Assembly (NCBI GenBank): GCA_008125075.1 | Contig: VLTH01000002.1 | Location: 1,020,400 to 1,084,399 of the forward strand | From: Acetivibrio alkalicellulosi | Lineage (GTDB): Bacteria; Bacillota; Clostridia; Acetivibrionales; Acetivibrionaceae | Direction of reading: 5' to 3' | DNA length: 64,000 bases | In this document: in pieces, positions 9,216 to 17,692 of the stretch | How the letters are laid out: every line of letters begins with the position of its first letter | How positions within the stretch are numbered: position 1 is the first letter of the stretch | Program-made: the position numbers and the translations under genes | Notes under the pieces: model-generated | Told to the model about the DNA's origin: nothing | Database searches by the model: none | The model's input: the letters and a program-made list of their open reading frames with translations, nothing else

Positions 9216-9686
9216 TTATTCTTCTAAACAGTTGCTTTTCGTTGACTTTTCTTCATTATAAAGGTCTGATAAGACAATAACAGCATTCTTGTTATATCTT
9301 TTTAATTGAATGTCATTTGTAACAAAAAAGTCACAATTCAAATATTGAAAAGTAGCTAACTGTATAGCATCTGGTGTTTTAAATCCAAATTCAGCCCTTA
9401 TTTTTGCTGCAATCTCTGAAATGTCCGCAGTTAAATCCCATATTGTAAACCCTTTTGAATTAAAGAAAAAATCTTTGTAGATTTCTGCAATATCAGTTCG
9501 TTCAAGCTTATAAGGCATTGTTAAAACCTCAGTTAATGTTAAAGTAGATGTAACCACCTCAATTTTGTCATTTTCCATTTTTTCAAATAAAGTAGTTGGA
9601 AAACTACTGAAAAGAGGATGTTCTTCGATAAAATAGATAATAGGAGCAGTATCTATAAAAACTTTAGAACCTAGATTTAACGCCAT
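9216..9686 (-). CDS. PIN-domain RNase toxin (VapC-like)
   Basis: A 156-residue PIN-domain protein, the size expected of VapC toxins, which are Mg-dependent endoribonucleases usually cutting tRNA or rRNA. The acidic active-site positions are visible: Asp12 in FIDTAPI, the Glu of LTEV near 53, Asp in KTPDAIQLA near 105, and Asp in VTNDIQLKRY near 124. It overlaps the upstream AbrB-type gene by 10 bases, the usual antitoxin-toxin order and translational coupling. The target RNA cannot be predicted. A stand-alone nuclease is unlikely given the coupled partner. Confidence 0.85.
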   Translation of the reverse strand: MALNLGSKVFIDTAPIIYFIEEHPLFSSFPTTLFEKMENDKIEVVTSTLTLTEVLTMPYKLERTDIAEIYKDFFFNSKGFTIWDLTADISEIAAKIRAEFGFKTPDAIQLATFQYLNCDFFVTNDIQLKRYNKNAVIVLSDLYNEEKSTKSNCLEE

Positions 9687-9922
9687 TCTTCCCTCTCCTT
9701 AGATGTATATTCTTGAGCATCAATATTGCTCCAAACTTCCCGTCCAATTCCTTTAATGTCCAAGAATTTTTTTGGAATAGATTCATTTGTTTTTAAAAGC
9801 AAAATACTACCATCTTCAACCGAAAGAACTTTTAATTCCATACCTTTTTTTAGTTTTAGTTTTTGCAAAACTTCTTTAGGCAATTTTATAGAACTTTCAT
9901 CTATTACATATGCATTAGTCAT
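9677..9922 (-). CDS. AbrB/MazE-fold antitoxin (VapB-like)
   Basis: An 81-residue protein whose first 48 residues fit a swapped-hairpin AbrB DNA-binding domain (SSIKLPKEVLQKLKLKKGME, then LKVLSVEDGSILL). The C-terminal tail (DIKGIGREVWSNIDAQEY) is the part that would wrap and block the PIN active site. It is first in the two-gene operon, with AAAGGGAG 8 bases upstream of the ATG. Such antitoxins generally repress their own promoter together with the toxin; a candidate dyad lies at 9979-9991. Confidence 0.85.
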   Translation of the reverse strand: MTNAYVIDESSIKLPKEVLQKLKLKKGMELKVLSVEDGSILLLKTNESIPKKFLDIKGIGREVWSNIDAQEYTSKEREEWR

Positions 9923-9960
9923 AGTATAAACTCCCTTTAAGATTATTAATTCATAGTTTT

Positions 9961-9991
9961 ATTATATCGCATTTTAAATATAGATACTATA
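9961..9991 (-). promoter_or_regulatory. Candidate promoter and operator of the toxin-antitoxin pair
   Basis: On the minus strand a perfect -10 TATAAT lies at 9961-9966. A small dyad, TATAG-TAT-CTATA on the minus strand (9979-9991), overlaps where the -35 box should be (9984-9989, only a weak TAGTAT). A weak -35 overlapped by an operator is common in autorepressed toxin-antitoxin operons, but the site is inferred from sequence only. Confidence 0.4.
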
Positions 9992-10022
9992 ATGAAGATT
10001 TAAATATTCAAACAAAAATGAT

Positions 10023-10166
10023 TTGAAATTCATATTTTCTAAAAAGGCGTTGGATGATTGTGATGATTTTGATGGAAATACGGATTACTTGTTTGATTTT
10101 TTGCAAGGCGAAATTGATTCATGGGAAAAATCAGGTGGACCAAAAAATATTATATTATGGCAATAA
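10023..10166 (+). pseudogene. C-terminal fragment of an unknown protein
   Basis: This frame, with no credible start, reads about 47 codons including NTDYLFDFLQGEIDSW and ends GGPKNIILWQ before a TAA at 10164. It has an amino-acid composition like a real acidic protein C terminus, but no start codon with a ribosome site. I take it as the tail of a gene lost by deletion. The family is not recognised. The surrounding 9992-10397 holds only this fragment, a hairpin at 10296 and AT-rich DNA. Confidence 0.25.
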
Positions 10167-10295
10167 AAAAATATCACACGCTGGAATCTATATACCACTT
10201 GAATTGTAGACTTCAAAAATTCAATCCGGATAAAATGAGCCAATATTTAACAATTACAAAACTTTTATATGGAAAATTATGAAAAATATTTTGTT

Positions 10296-10315
10296 GAACA
10301 ATAGCTTTATTGTTC
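10296..10315 (+). terminator. Short hairpin upstream of the zinc-ribbon gene
   Basis: A perfect 8-bp stem (GAACAATA with TATTGTTC) with a 4-base loop, followed after 10 bases by a run of seven T. It could terminate transcripts coming from the broken gene upstream. Confidence 0.45.
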
Positions 10316-10397
10316 TCTTAACCGATTTTTTTGTAGATTTTTGTATTTATATATGGTAAAATTAAGAAGGATGAAGTAAAAAGCAAGGGGGTTTTAT

Positions 10398-10814
10398 ATG
10401 TTTATTATTTTTGGATGGGGACGTCAGACGGTGAAAGAGCATGGTCCTGTTTACAGATATCAGTGTGAACACTGCAGGAATGATGAATACTGGCAACTAT
10501 ATACAAGGAAAACATGGTTTACTTTATTCTTCATACCTGTTATTCCATACAGAACTGAACACTTGATGCTTTGCCCTGTATGCTCCCGTGGTGTAGTGTT
10601 GGATGAAGCAAAGTTTGATGAATTTAGGCAAATAGCAGAGTGCAACGTGGATTTATTAAATGGAAAGATAACTCAGGAAGAGCATGGGGAAAAAATCAGA
10701 TTGTTAGGTTCAATATATGTAAGTCAACAGGATGAAGACCCTAGCTTTGCAGCAAAAACAGAGACTCAAAAGAACTATATAAAACAAATGCAAGAACTTG
10801 AAAAAGAGAAATAA
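10398..10814 (+). CDS. Zinc-ribbon domain protein
   Basis: A 138-residue cytoplasmic protein. Residues 20-60 hold two Cys pairs, CEHC and CPVC, separated by a hydrophobic stretch (FTLFFIPVIPY), which is the layout of the zinc-ribbon family found near membrane-protein genes in Firmicutes. The C-terminal half is charged and helical and ends in Lys/Glu-rich sequence. AAGGGGG is placed 8 bases before the ATG. It stands alone, with converging neighbours downstream, and its role is unknown. Metal binding by the four Cys is a safe inference; DNA or protein binding is not determined. Confidence 0.75.
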   Translation: MFIIFGWGRQTVKEHGPVYRYQCEHCRNDEYWQLYTRKTWFTLFFIPVIPYRTEHLMLCPVCSRGVVLDEAKFDEFRQIAECNVDLLNGKITQEEHGEKIRLLGSIYVSQQDEDPSFAAKTETQKNYIKQMQELEKEK

Positions 10815-10923
10815 AAGGAATTGATTTGTTTTAGCTTTTGTTGATAGATGGCCCAAATATTTAATTGGTGGAAACAAACCCAAAATGAAAAACGGCATAT
10901 TAGGGATTATGTGTAAATAAACC

Positions 10924-11646
10924 CTAATATATAGTATTAAAAACTTCTCCTAAACTGCTATTTAAAATTAAATTTGCCTTATTATCATATGGGGTAGAGC
11001 TTTTATTAATTAATACAAGCTTATTCCCTTTATAATATGAAATTAATCCAGCTGCAGGGTAAACAGAAAGAGAAGTTCCACCTATAATAAAAACATCTGC
11101 TTTTGATATATAATTAACAGAAGCATTTAAAACTTCCGTATCTAAAACCTCTTCATAAAGAACAACATCAGGTTTAATAACTCCCTGACATTCACTACAT
11201 TTAGGGATGTCAAAAGAATCTAAAATATAGTTTACATTAAAATATTTATGACAATTCATGCAGTAATTTCTATTTACTGATCCGTGAAGTTCTATAACAT
11301 TTTTACTACCAGCAGCTTGGTGAAGACCATCAACATTTTGTGTTATTACTGCTTTTAATTTACCTGACTCCTCAAGTCTTGCTAAAGCAATATGAGTTTT
11401 GTTAGGTTTTGCATTAGAATAAATCATCTTACTTTTATAGAAACTATAAAACTCTTTAGTATGCTTCATAAAGAAAGTATGAGATAGAATTTCTTCAGGT
11501 GAGTATTTACTAAGTGTACTATCACTATAGAGTCCATTAGCACTTCTAAAATCAGGTATATTGCTTTCAGTTGATACACCTGCACCACCAAAGAAAACAA
11601 TATTATTTGAGGAACTGATAAATTCTTTAAAAATATCTATGCTCAA
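10924..11646 (-). CDS. cobB: NAD-dependent protein deacylase (sirtuin, Sir2/CobB)
   Basis: A sirtuin of about 240 residues that uses NAD to remove acyl groups from lysines. Visible motifs are the NAD loop GAGVSTESNIPDFRS, the catalytic-core TQNVDGLHQAAG followed by the His of ELHGS, the zinc tetrad CMNC and CSEC, and VVLYEE and GTSLSVYPAAG further on. The length is normal for the bacterial class. The frame is open to a GTG at 11655, but GAGGTGAT overlaps that codon and sits 4-6 bases ahead of the TTG at 11644-11646, so I choose TTG. It follows the 103-residue gene at 11660 closely, and the two probably form an operon. The partner gives no clue to substrate. Confidence 0.9.
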   Translation of the reverse strand: MSIDIFKEFISSSNNIVFFGGAGVSTESNIPDFRSANGLYSDSTLSKYSPEEILSHTFFMKHTKEFYSFYKSKMIYSNAKPNKTHIALARLEESGKLKAVITQNVDGLHQAAGSKNVIELHGSVNRNYCMNCHKYFNVNYILDSFDIPKCSECQGVIKPDVVLYEEVLDTEVLNASVNYISKADVFIIGGTSLSVYPAAGLISYYKGNKLVLINKSSTPYDNKANLILNSSLGEVFNTIY

Positions 11647-11659
11647 TTTAATCACCTCG

Positions 11660-11971
11660 TTAGAAAGGCCAAACAGGCTTGGAATTATCCTCTAGAGTGC
11701 CTCCTAGAAATCCTATAATACCTGATTTGCCAAATCTGTCTGTTTCAATTTCCTTTACTCTATCTTTAGAATAATAATTAAACTCACCAATCTTTTTTAT
11801 ATCATCAGCAAAGTCTCTTATTGATTCGATCTCTTTAGAAGTCAAATTTTGCTGACAATCATCTGAATTAAGAATGCGACTTAACTCAGAAGCATATTCA
11901 TAACCATCATCAAAATCTTCTAATCCATTCTTTAAAAAGTACTTTAGTTTATCTGGAATGCGTTTGGCCAT
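11660..11971 (-). CDS. Small charged protein of unknown function, sirtuin operon
   Basis: A 103-residue soluble protein rich in Asp, Glu and Lys (DFDDGYEYASELSRILN) with no membrane segment, signal or Cys cluster that I recognise. A strong ribosome site (TTGGAGGT) lies before the ATG. Its stop is 13 bases before the chosen start of the sirtuin gene, so the two are probably co-transcribed. It might be a substrate or regulator of the sirtuin, but nothing in the sequence proves this. The C-terminal GFLGGTLEDNSKPVWPF looks conserved-like. Confidence 0.65.
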   Translation of the reverse strand: MAKRIPDKLKYFLKNGLEDFDDGYEYASELSRILNSDDCQQNLTSKEIESIRDFADDIKKIGEFNYYSKDRVKEIETDRFGKSGIIGFLGGTLEDNSKPVWPF

Positions 11972-12244
11972 ATTTTTACCTCCAATACTTAATTGTGCAT
12001 AATTTATTCTATCATAAATGTAGAAATTATTGAAGAAAATGTTCTAAGAAGGTGCATACAATTTAAGTGTCTAAATATATTGAAGAAAGATTATGAAGCA
12101 AATCATAGAGCCTCTTGTAGATTTGATAAGTTTAGAAGTAGACTAGAGACAAACATATCAGTTATGATATAAAAAGTAGACTGGAAGAATTTTAAAAAAA
12201 ATTAATCTTAATATGACATACTGTTGTCAGTATATAAATGATAA

Positions 12245-12454
12245 TTTGAATATATTAAAAGATTAATCAAGGCTATCTTTAGAAAACAAAAGTATGTGGG
12301 TGCATGTAATAAATGTGAAGAATAATATACACCCAAAGTATGGTGTGAATGTGGCAAAGATTATGTTATTATTATTGCTGAGGAATATTCTCTCTCAAGT
12401 AGTTATTCTAAGCCAATGAAAGAGAAGCTAAAACAAGGTGACAAAAAACTGTAG
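12245..12454 (+). pseudogene. Interrupted small Cys-rich (zinc-finger-like) protein gene
   Basis: From 12245 one frame runs to 12454 with a single internal TAA at 12323-12325. Before it the reading is KYVGACNKCEE, after it YTPKVWCECGKDYVIIIAEE and then a Lys-rich end. The paired CxxC and CxC look like a zinc-binding site cut by a nonsense mutation. No start codon with a ribosome site is seen. A weak coding-like frame (12029-12172) upstream may be the decayed N terminus. A related fragment, GCSKCEEKY, occurs at 16132. The gap 11972-12562 has nothing else except the lead-in to the sigma factor. Confidence 0.35.
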
Positions 12455-12562
12455 TTTTTAGCTTTTATATCAAACGAATAATAGGTAGAATAAAATAAAT
12501 TCACATTAAATGAAACATTTGAGGCTGTTCGATTGTGTTATATATGAAAGGGGGCTTTAGAG

Positions 12563-13060
12563 ATGAAGAAAGAATCATTGCGTACGGATGATCTTGTCTC
12601 GGAAATGATGAATAAATATGCGGATATGGTATACAGATTGGCTTATGTAATGGTCAGGAATAACTCAGATGCCGAAGATATCTTCCAGGAGGTTTTTATT
12701 AAGCTGTTTCAAAGTCAAACTCCGTTTAACGATAAAGAGCATATCAAGGCTTGGTTAATTAAAACCACTACCAATCACTGCAAAAATTTATTTAAGGGTT
12801 ATTGGTACAAAAATCGGATTTCCATCGATCAGGTTGTTATTCCAGTAGAGGATCCGGAAAAAAAGGAGATTATTCAATCGGTATTAGGTTTGCCCACAAA
12901 GTATAGAGAGGTCATTTATCTCTATTATTACATGGGTTTTTCAACGGAGGAACTAGCATCAATTCTGAATACCAAAGCGTCTACCATAAGAACTAGATTA
13001 AAGCGTGGTAGAGGACTACTTAAAATTGATCTTGAGAATGGAGGAATTGATCATGAGTAA
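12563..13060 (+). CDS. ECF-type RNA polymerase sigma factor
   Basis: A 165-residue sigma-70 family protein lacking regions 1 and 3, the size of an ECF sigma factor. Region 2 is near residues 20-85 (VYRLAYVMVRNNSDAEDIFQ, with the helix for -10 recognition following), and region 4 is near 105-155 (LPTKYREVIYLYYYMGFSTE, then a helix-turn-helix with STIRTRLKRGR) for -35 recognition. AAAGGGGG lies 8 bases before the ATG. Its 3' end overlaps the start of a membrane-protein gene by 8 bases, the usual arrangement for a sigma factor and its controller. The regulon is unknown; autoregulation is likely but no promoter pair was identified. Confidence 0.9.
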   Translation: MKKESLRTDDLVSEMMNKYADMVYRLAYVMVRNNSDAEDIFQEVFIKLFQSQTPFNDKEHIKAWLIKTTTNHCKNLFKGYWYKNRISIDQVVIPVEDPEKKEIIQSVLGLPTKYREVIYLYYYMGFSTEELASILNTKASTIRTRLKRGRGLLKIDLENGGIDHE

Positions 13061-13841
13061 AAAAATAAAAGAGGCTTTTAACGAGCTTCATGCCGATCCA
13101 GTGTTGATTGAAAAAACAAAAAAAATTATTATCCAGGAAAAAAAGCCTGTAGTATCATTTTTTCAATGGAAATATGTATTGGTTCCTAGCTTAGTGTTGC
13201 TAATCACTATTTCCCTATGGGCAGGATACCCTCACCTTCGCAGTACACCTTCAGAACAGGCCGAGGGAAACAGCTACTTCACAATATTAAATAAGCCACC
13301 TGAGGAAATACCCCAGGGCTTGATGGATTATCAACCACTGACCCAGGATCAAATATTTGATTTTGCATCTATTATTGTACACGCAGAGATTACTGGTTTT
13401 AAATGGGTACGGCTGGAAAACGAAAGAGAGTTTTTTCGTTACCGAACCATTGTTACAGCAAAGGTTCTGAATTCTTATAAAGGAGATGCTGTAATTGGCC
13501 ATGAGATTGAAATATTGCTTCCTGTTGCTATTCCGGGCTATGGTGGAGATGATGGGGTATGGATAGAAGATAATATGACGGTACAATCTTTAAAAAAAGG
13601 AATGAATGCTTTCTTCTTTGCCAAGGAGTTTGATGACCAAGATTATGTGGGTGAGACTCAAAACCGTTTTCCTGCAAGGGATATATGTAAATATGGCACA
13701 CAGTGGGGAGAAGAGTATATCTTACCAGAATATAATGGAACATATACCTATTTCTCAGATACCTTTACAAGTCTTAAACACTTAGATAACCGGGCGTCTT
13801 TTGAGGAAATTGAAAGTATTATAGCTCAACATATTCAATAA
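13053..13841 (+). CDS. Membrane-anchored partner of the sigma factor, putative anti-sigma
   Basis: A 262-residue type II membrane protein. A short N-terminal cytoplasmic part (about residues 1-35) would contact the sigma factor, one membrane segment follows (YVLVPSLVLLITISLWAG, about 36-53), then an extracytoplasmic domain of about 200 residues with no family I recognise. The start at 13053 has GGAGG upstream and overlaps the sigma gene stop, implying translational coupling. No zinc-binding HxxxCxxC anti-sigma motif is present, so it is not a classical ZAS protein. Its role is inferred from gene order. It ends 86 bases from the converging M15 peptidase gene. Confidence 0.7.
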   Translation: MSKKIKEAFNELHADPVLIEKTKKIIIQEKKPVVSFFQWKYVLVPSLVLLITISLWAGYPHLRSTPSEQAEGNSYFTILNKPPEEIPQGLMDYQPLTQDQIFDFASIIVHAEITGFKWVRLENEREFFRYRTIVTAKVLNSYKGDAVIGHEIEILLPVAIPGYGGDDGVWIEDNMTVQSLKKGMNAFFFAKEFDDQDYVGETQNRFPARDICKYGTQWGEEYILPEYNGTYTYFSDTFTSLKHLDNRASFEEIESIIAQHIQ

Positions 13842-13852
13842 GATGTAGTACT

Positions 13853-13889
13853 AAAACAACACACAAGGAATATTTTTGTGTGTTGTTTT
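13853..13889. terminator. Bidirectional terminator
   Basis: A perfect 14-bp stem (AAAACAACACACAA with TTGTGTGTTGTTTT) with A- and T-runs at the two ends, placed between converging genes. It should end transcription from both the sigma operon and the M15 peptidase gene. Confidence 0.85.
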
Positions 13890-13926
13890 TATTTTGAGAT
13901 ATTAACCAGCCCAAAAGTCAGAGAAT

Positions 13927-15861
13927 TTAATTTCCCAGGAAACTAAAGTGCATGTAATCCCTATTATGAGCACCCCATGCATCTCCGCCCCATGCCCAAT
14001 TAAAAGATTTAAATATTTTAACTACAGAACCATCAGCAGGGATGGAATAAGGATTAATTCCTGGTTCCCACTTTCCTTTAGTAGTTACTACTCCATTAAT
14101 TACATGTGGATTATCTGCCCAATTTATATCTATAGCTGTTCCATAATTGTGCTCAGAAATTCTATTGTTTGGGCCATAAGGTGCACGCCATGTATAACCT
14201 ACTACTGAATTAATAGGGAACTTGTCTTCATGTTCATATATTAGATTAAATATTTTCTTTGTATCTTCTGCAATTTTTTTATTTACTGTGAGTTTTAATG
14301 TTTTTGTAATTTTCTCACTGGTACCTGGTTTAAAGTCCCAAACCGTAATTTCAATTTCAACCATATTGGCATCAGCTTCAGCTTTTGTTTTATAAGTGTT
14401 GTAGCTGCCATTGCTGTTTTTGCCAAAAATATATTCAAGTCTTAATTCTCTCAATAGTCTAGCATCTAATCTTGGAGATGATCCTCCTCTAGTTGCTAAA
14501 AAGTCCTGGGATGAAGTATTTTCAAGTACAGGGTTTTCATCAACATGGTTTGTGACTAAATCATCCTGATTATCAAAAGGTCTTGAAGAAAGAATATCAC
14601 TAAATACTCCCTGTTTTAAAATATTTTCAATAATAGCACATACCTCTGCTCTTGTAACCTTTGAGTGAGGACTAAAACTGCCATCTGAATATCCTCTGAT
14701 AACGCCTTTTAAATACGATTGGGCGATTAGTTCTCTTAAAGAATTAGAAATTTGTTCAGAATCTATAAAAACGTCTTCTAAGATTGAGGGATTAGTATAT
14801 AGATAGTTAAAACCTGCGGCGCTTGCGATAACGGCAGCTGTTTCTTCTCTATTTGAAGGTATATCTGGATCAAAAGTGTCATCATCTATAAAGATGAAAT
14901 GCTTGCTCATTTCAGATATAAATTTGCAAGCCCAATGTTTTTCAACGTCTATGAATGAACAGGTATTATTTTCATCAGGTAAAATGTTTAAAGCGTTACA
15001 TATTATTGTTGATAGTTCTGCCCTCGTGACAGGTTCGTCAGGATAAAATAAACCATCTGGAAAACCTTTTATTATACCAACTGAGTACATTCTCATTATG
15101 GTGTCTTTGGCCCAGTGTTTTTCTATATCCGGAAACTCCCATTCTTGTAAGTTTAGTGAGATATTACCATCTTTTGATATTATACCTTTATCAAATAAAG
15201 AATCGGTGTTTTCTTCGATCTTAATTTGATATATTTTATCATCTATTTCAAATGTAAATTCTCCAGAGCTAGAGGGAACACCTGAAAGATATCTGTCTTG
15301 TGAAAGTTTCAATCCTTCTGGAAGAATTATTGTATCATGTACAGTATCATTTAAAAACATATTAACAGGCCCATAATAGCTTCCTTTGTAAGCATTAGGC
15401 AAAATAATAGATTCCGTGTCATTTAATACACTTTTACTATCAACCTGTATTTCTAATGTGGAAGAGGGATCATTTAGTTTTACCCATCTGCCATTTTGAT
15501 TTTTATAGCAGATAAAAAGGCTATACTTGCCTGGCTTACTAAAAGTAATATCTCCCTTAAAATGATATGATTTATCAGGATCAACTAAGATTCCTCTAAA
15601 CCATTGAGAATTTGAGTATTCATCGGACTCATCAACTATTGCAGTAGTAATAGAATCAATAAACACTGGGGTATTTCCTTTGTTTTTTATAGAAAAAATA
15701 ACTGAAAGTTTTTGTCCTTCAAGATAAGGAGCTCTTTCCATTATAGCAACAGGTGTAATTATAGAAAAAATTTCATCTTTGCCATGGTCTGAACTTGTAA
15801 CACTAACATTACATAACAAAAAAGCACAAACTAAAAAAACAACAAATAATTTTGATCTCAT
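13927..15861 (-). CDS. SLH-anchored D-Ala-D-Ala carboxypeptidase-like protein (peptidase M15)
   Basis: A 644-residue exported protein. The frame is open from an ATG at 15879, but AGGCGG sits just before the ATG at 15861, giving a clean signal peptide (MRSKLFVVFLVCAFLLC onward). An Ig-like domain region (to about 220) is followed by three SLH repeats (about 240-425, for example GIIKGFPDGLFYPDEPVTRA), a spacer, and a C-terminal M15 catalytic domain (about 470-644). The zinc-binding elements are visible: His and Asp in SEHNYGTAIDINW and the final His in RDYMHFSF. M15 enzymes trim the peptidoglycan stem peptide. With SLH domains it would act on the wall to which it is fixed. A terminator follows. 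Confidence 0.85.
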   Translation of the reverse strand: MRSKLFVVFLVCAFLLCNVSVTSSDHGKDEIFSIITPVAIMERAPYLEGQKLSVIFSIKNKGNTPVFIDSITTAIVDESDEYSNSQWFRGILVDPDKSYHFKGDITFSKPGKYSLFICYKNQNGRWVKLNDPSSTLEIQVDSKSVLNDTESIILPNAYKGSYYGPVNMFLNDTVHDTIILPEGLKLSQDRYLSGVPSSSGEFTFEIDDKIYQIKIEENTDSLFDKGIISKDGNISLNLQEWEFPDIEKHWAKDTIMRMYSVGIIKGFPDGLFYPDEPVTRAELSTIICNALNILPDENNTCSFIDVEKHWACKFISEMSKHFIFIDDDTFDPDIPSNREETAAVIASAAGFNYLYTNPSILEDVFIDSEQISNSLRELIAQSYLKGVIRGYSDGSFSPHSKVTRAEVCAIIENILKQGVFSDILSSRPFDNQDDLVTNHVDENPVLENTSSQDFLATRGGSSPRLDARLLRELRLEYIFGKNSNGSYNTYKTKAEADANMVEIEITVWDFKPGTSEKITKTLKLTVNKKIAEDTKKIFNLIYEHEDKFPINSVVGYTWRAPYGPNNRISEHNYGTAIDINWADNPHVINGVVTTKGKWEPGINPYSIPADGSVVKIFKSFNWAWGGDAWGAHNRDYMHFSFLGN

Positions 15862-16293
15862 AAAATACCGCCTATCCATAATAATTATTTACTGTTTTGT
15901 TGATAATATAAAGATATACCTTGAAAGATTATTAAATTGGTAATTGCCCCCAATATATTAGCTAAATAATATTGTTTTTTTAATATTTGTGTAATTAATG
16001 CTATAAATAATAATGTAAATTTTCATATTTTAAAATCTTTATAAACAAAACAACAACAAACAACACTCTAAAATGTACATTTATTATTATAACCATAAAG
16101 ATCTGTTAAGTAAAGTCTTTATGATAATTTGAGTGGATGTAGCAAATGTGAAGAAAAATATTCCAGAAACTTAAGTTGCACAGTTTAGAGCATGTATATA
16201 CTTCTCATCGGGGACTTTGTAAAACTTTCTTCAACAAGAAGGATGGTCTTTTCCTTATCCCATTAACAGGAAATACTAATTGCTTCAAAACCA
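15862..16293. other. Intergenic stretch with a gene remnant
   Basis: About 430 bases without an intact gene. At 16132-16185 one frame reads SGCSKCEEKYSRNLSCTV and stops, resembling the Cys-rich pseudogene at 12245 (ACNKCEE). I infer a second decayed copy of that small gene. The remainder is AT-rich and probably holds the promoter of the M15 peptidase gene, though no convincing -35/-10 pair stands out. Confidence 0.4.
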
Positions 16294-16971
16294 CTAAAGA
16301 TCTCGTTTATTAAACCAGTTTACAGATAATACAAATGAAATATAATAAAAAGCAATAGATGTTCCTAATAATATGACAGGCAGGTATTTATTTTCAACTA
16401 ATTCTCCAAACTTTTGAATTAACAAATCAATTGCTTTAAAACCTATTATATAATTGCTGATTATAATAAATATAATTAAAAATGAAATAATAAGCATTGA
16501 AATTAAGATTCTAAAGTGTGCCTTCTCATATCTATATCTATGGAATGTGGGGAAAATAATAGAGCATATTATAATAAAAAAAGATAATATATACATTGCG
16601 AAAAATACAATATTAGGGGACAGTTTTAAATTCATTATATAGAAAGTAACGCTAAATAATGCTAGAGACATTATTGCATTAGTGATAAGTAGTATGTACC
16701 TTGATAATACTATACTGATTCTTTTTAAAGGTAAACTGGCAATGAAAAATATGGCATTTCTTTTTTCATCATCCATAAATAAAGCTTCAGTATAATATAA
16801 TAATGAAAAAAGCCAAGCAGTAAAAAATAAATACTGGAAACTTTTAAAACTTATACTTGAATTTTGGGCGATTATAGGAAATAAAACAGAGATTAAGAGT
16901 ACACTAGCACTATATATCTTATACTTATAAAAATAATTATATAATAGTTTTTTTGTATTTATAATTACCAT
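16294..16971 (-). CDS. ABC-2 type transporter permease, second subunit
   Basis: A 225-residue integral membrane protein with about six hydrophobic segments (for example ILISMLIISFLIIFIIISNY) and a short loop containing DDEKRNAIFFIASLPLKRIS. That SLPLKR loop is shared with the neighbouring permease (CSLPIKRIN), showing the two are paralogues and likely form a heterodimer. It is the last gene of a four-gene operon, 2 bases after its neighbour. The complex would be driven by the ATPase at 17693. The substrate is unknown; YtrA-type operons often handle cell-wall-active antibiotics or peptides. Confidence 0.8.
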   Translation of the reverse strand: MVIINTKKLLYNYFYKYKIYSASVLLISVLFPIIAQNSSISFKSFQYLFFTAWLFSLLYYTEALFMDDEKRNAIFFIASLPLKRISIVLSRYILLITNAIMSLALFSVTFYIMNLKLSPNIVFFAMYILSFFIIICSIIFPTFHRYRYEKAHFRILISMLIISFLIIFIIISNYIIGFKAIDLLIQKFGELVENKYLPVILLGTSIAFYYISFVLSVNWFNKRDL

Positions 16972-16973
16972 AC

Positions 16974-17678
16974 CTAAACATCCTTTCTTTTTAAGATCTT
17001 CGCAGAAATAATCATTGAACTAAAAAATAAGATAATAGATGTTATAATCAAATAAATCAATAATTTTTCATCAATAAATAAAGGTTTTTCAATTAATATC
17101 ATAAAATAATTCTCAAAATCAGAGTTCCAATAAATAAATCCATAAATTAAGGGTACTAACATTAAAATAGATGAAACTAAGCCTGTTATTTTTTTTGCGT
17201 CTTTAAAATTAAGTAAATAGAAAAGTGGAGTTTGAATTGCAATATACATTAATATAATAGCTGAAGCAAACAAGAGGGGAAGTAATTTTATTTGAAACAT
17301 ATAAGCACTTATATTAACTCCTAAAAGATTTAGAAAAAGTGAATTTATACAGTAAAGAAATATAGGGAATGTAATTATTATAAATATGAATAAGTATCTG
17401 AACACCACTATATTTATTCTTTTAATTGGAAGGGAGCATACAAACTTTATACTGTTGTTTTTATAGTCATTATAAAATGAGTTAAATTGAACTATAAAAT
17501 ATATAAGTACATATATTAAGATGGCAATACCAACGTTTGAAATTTGTAAATCATCAGTCTGAAATGTATTTATTACGCCATTAAAAGAATATAATCCTAT
17601 CACTAAAAAAATCAAAAATCCATAAATACTATAGCTATTTTTGGAAATACTGAAATCTTTAAATAATAAAGCAATCAA
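16974..17678 (-). CDS. ABC-2 type transporter permease, first subunit
   Basis: A 234-residue membrane protein with about six hydrophobic segments (IYGFLIFLVIGLYSF, IAILIYVLIYFIVQF and others) and the cytoplasmic loop CSLPIKRINIVVFRY that probably contacts the ATPase. It follows the ATPase gene by 14 bases. It is paralogous to the 16294 gene, with which it presumably pairs. The substrate cannot be read from the sequence. Confidence 0.8.
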   Translation of the reverse strand: MIALLFKDFSISKNSYSIYGFLIFLVIGLYSFNGVINTFQTDDLQISNVGIAILIYVLIYFIVQFNSFYNDYKNNSIKFVCSLPIKRINIVVFRYLFIFIIITFPIFLYCINSLFLNLLGVNISAYMFQIKLLPLLFASAIILMYIAIQTPLFYLLNFKDAKKITGLVSSILMLVPLIYGFIYWNSDFENYFMILIEKPLFIDEKLLIYLIITSIILFFSSMIISAKILKRKDV

Positions 17679-17692
17679 AACTTTTCCTCCTT

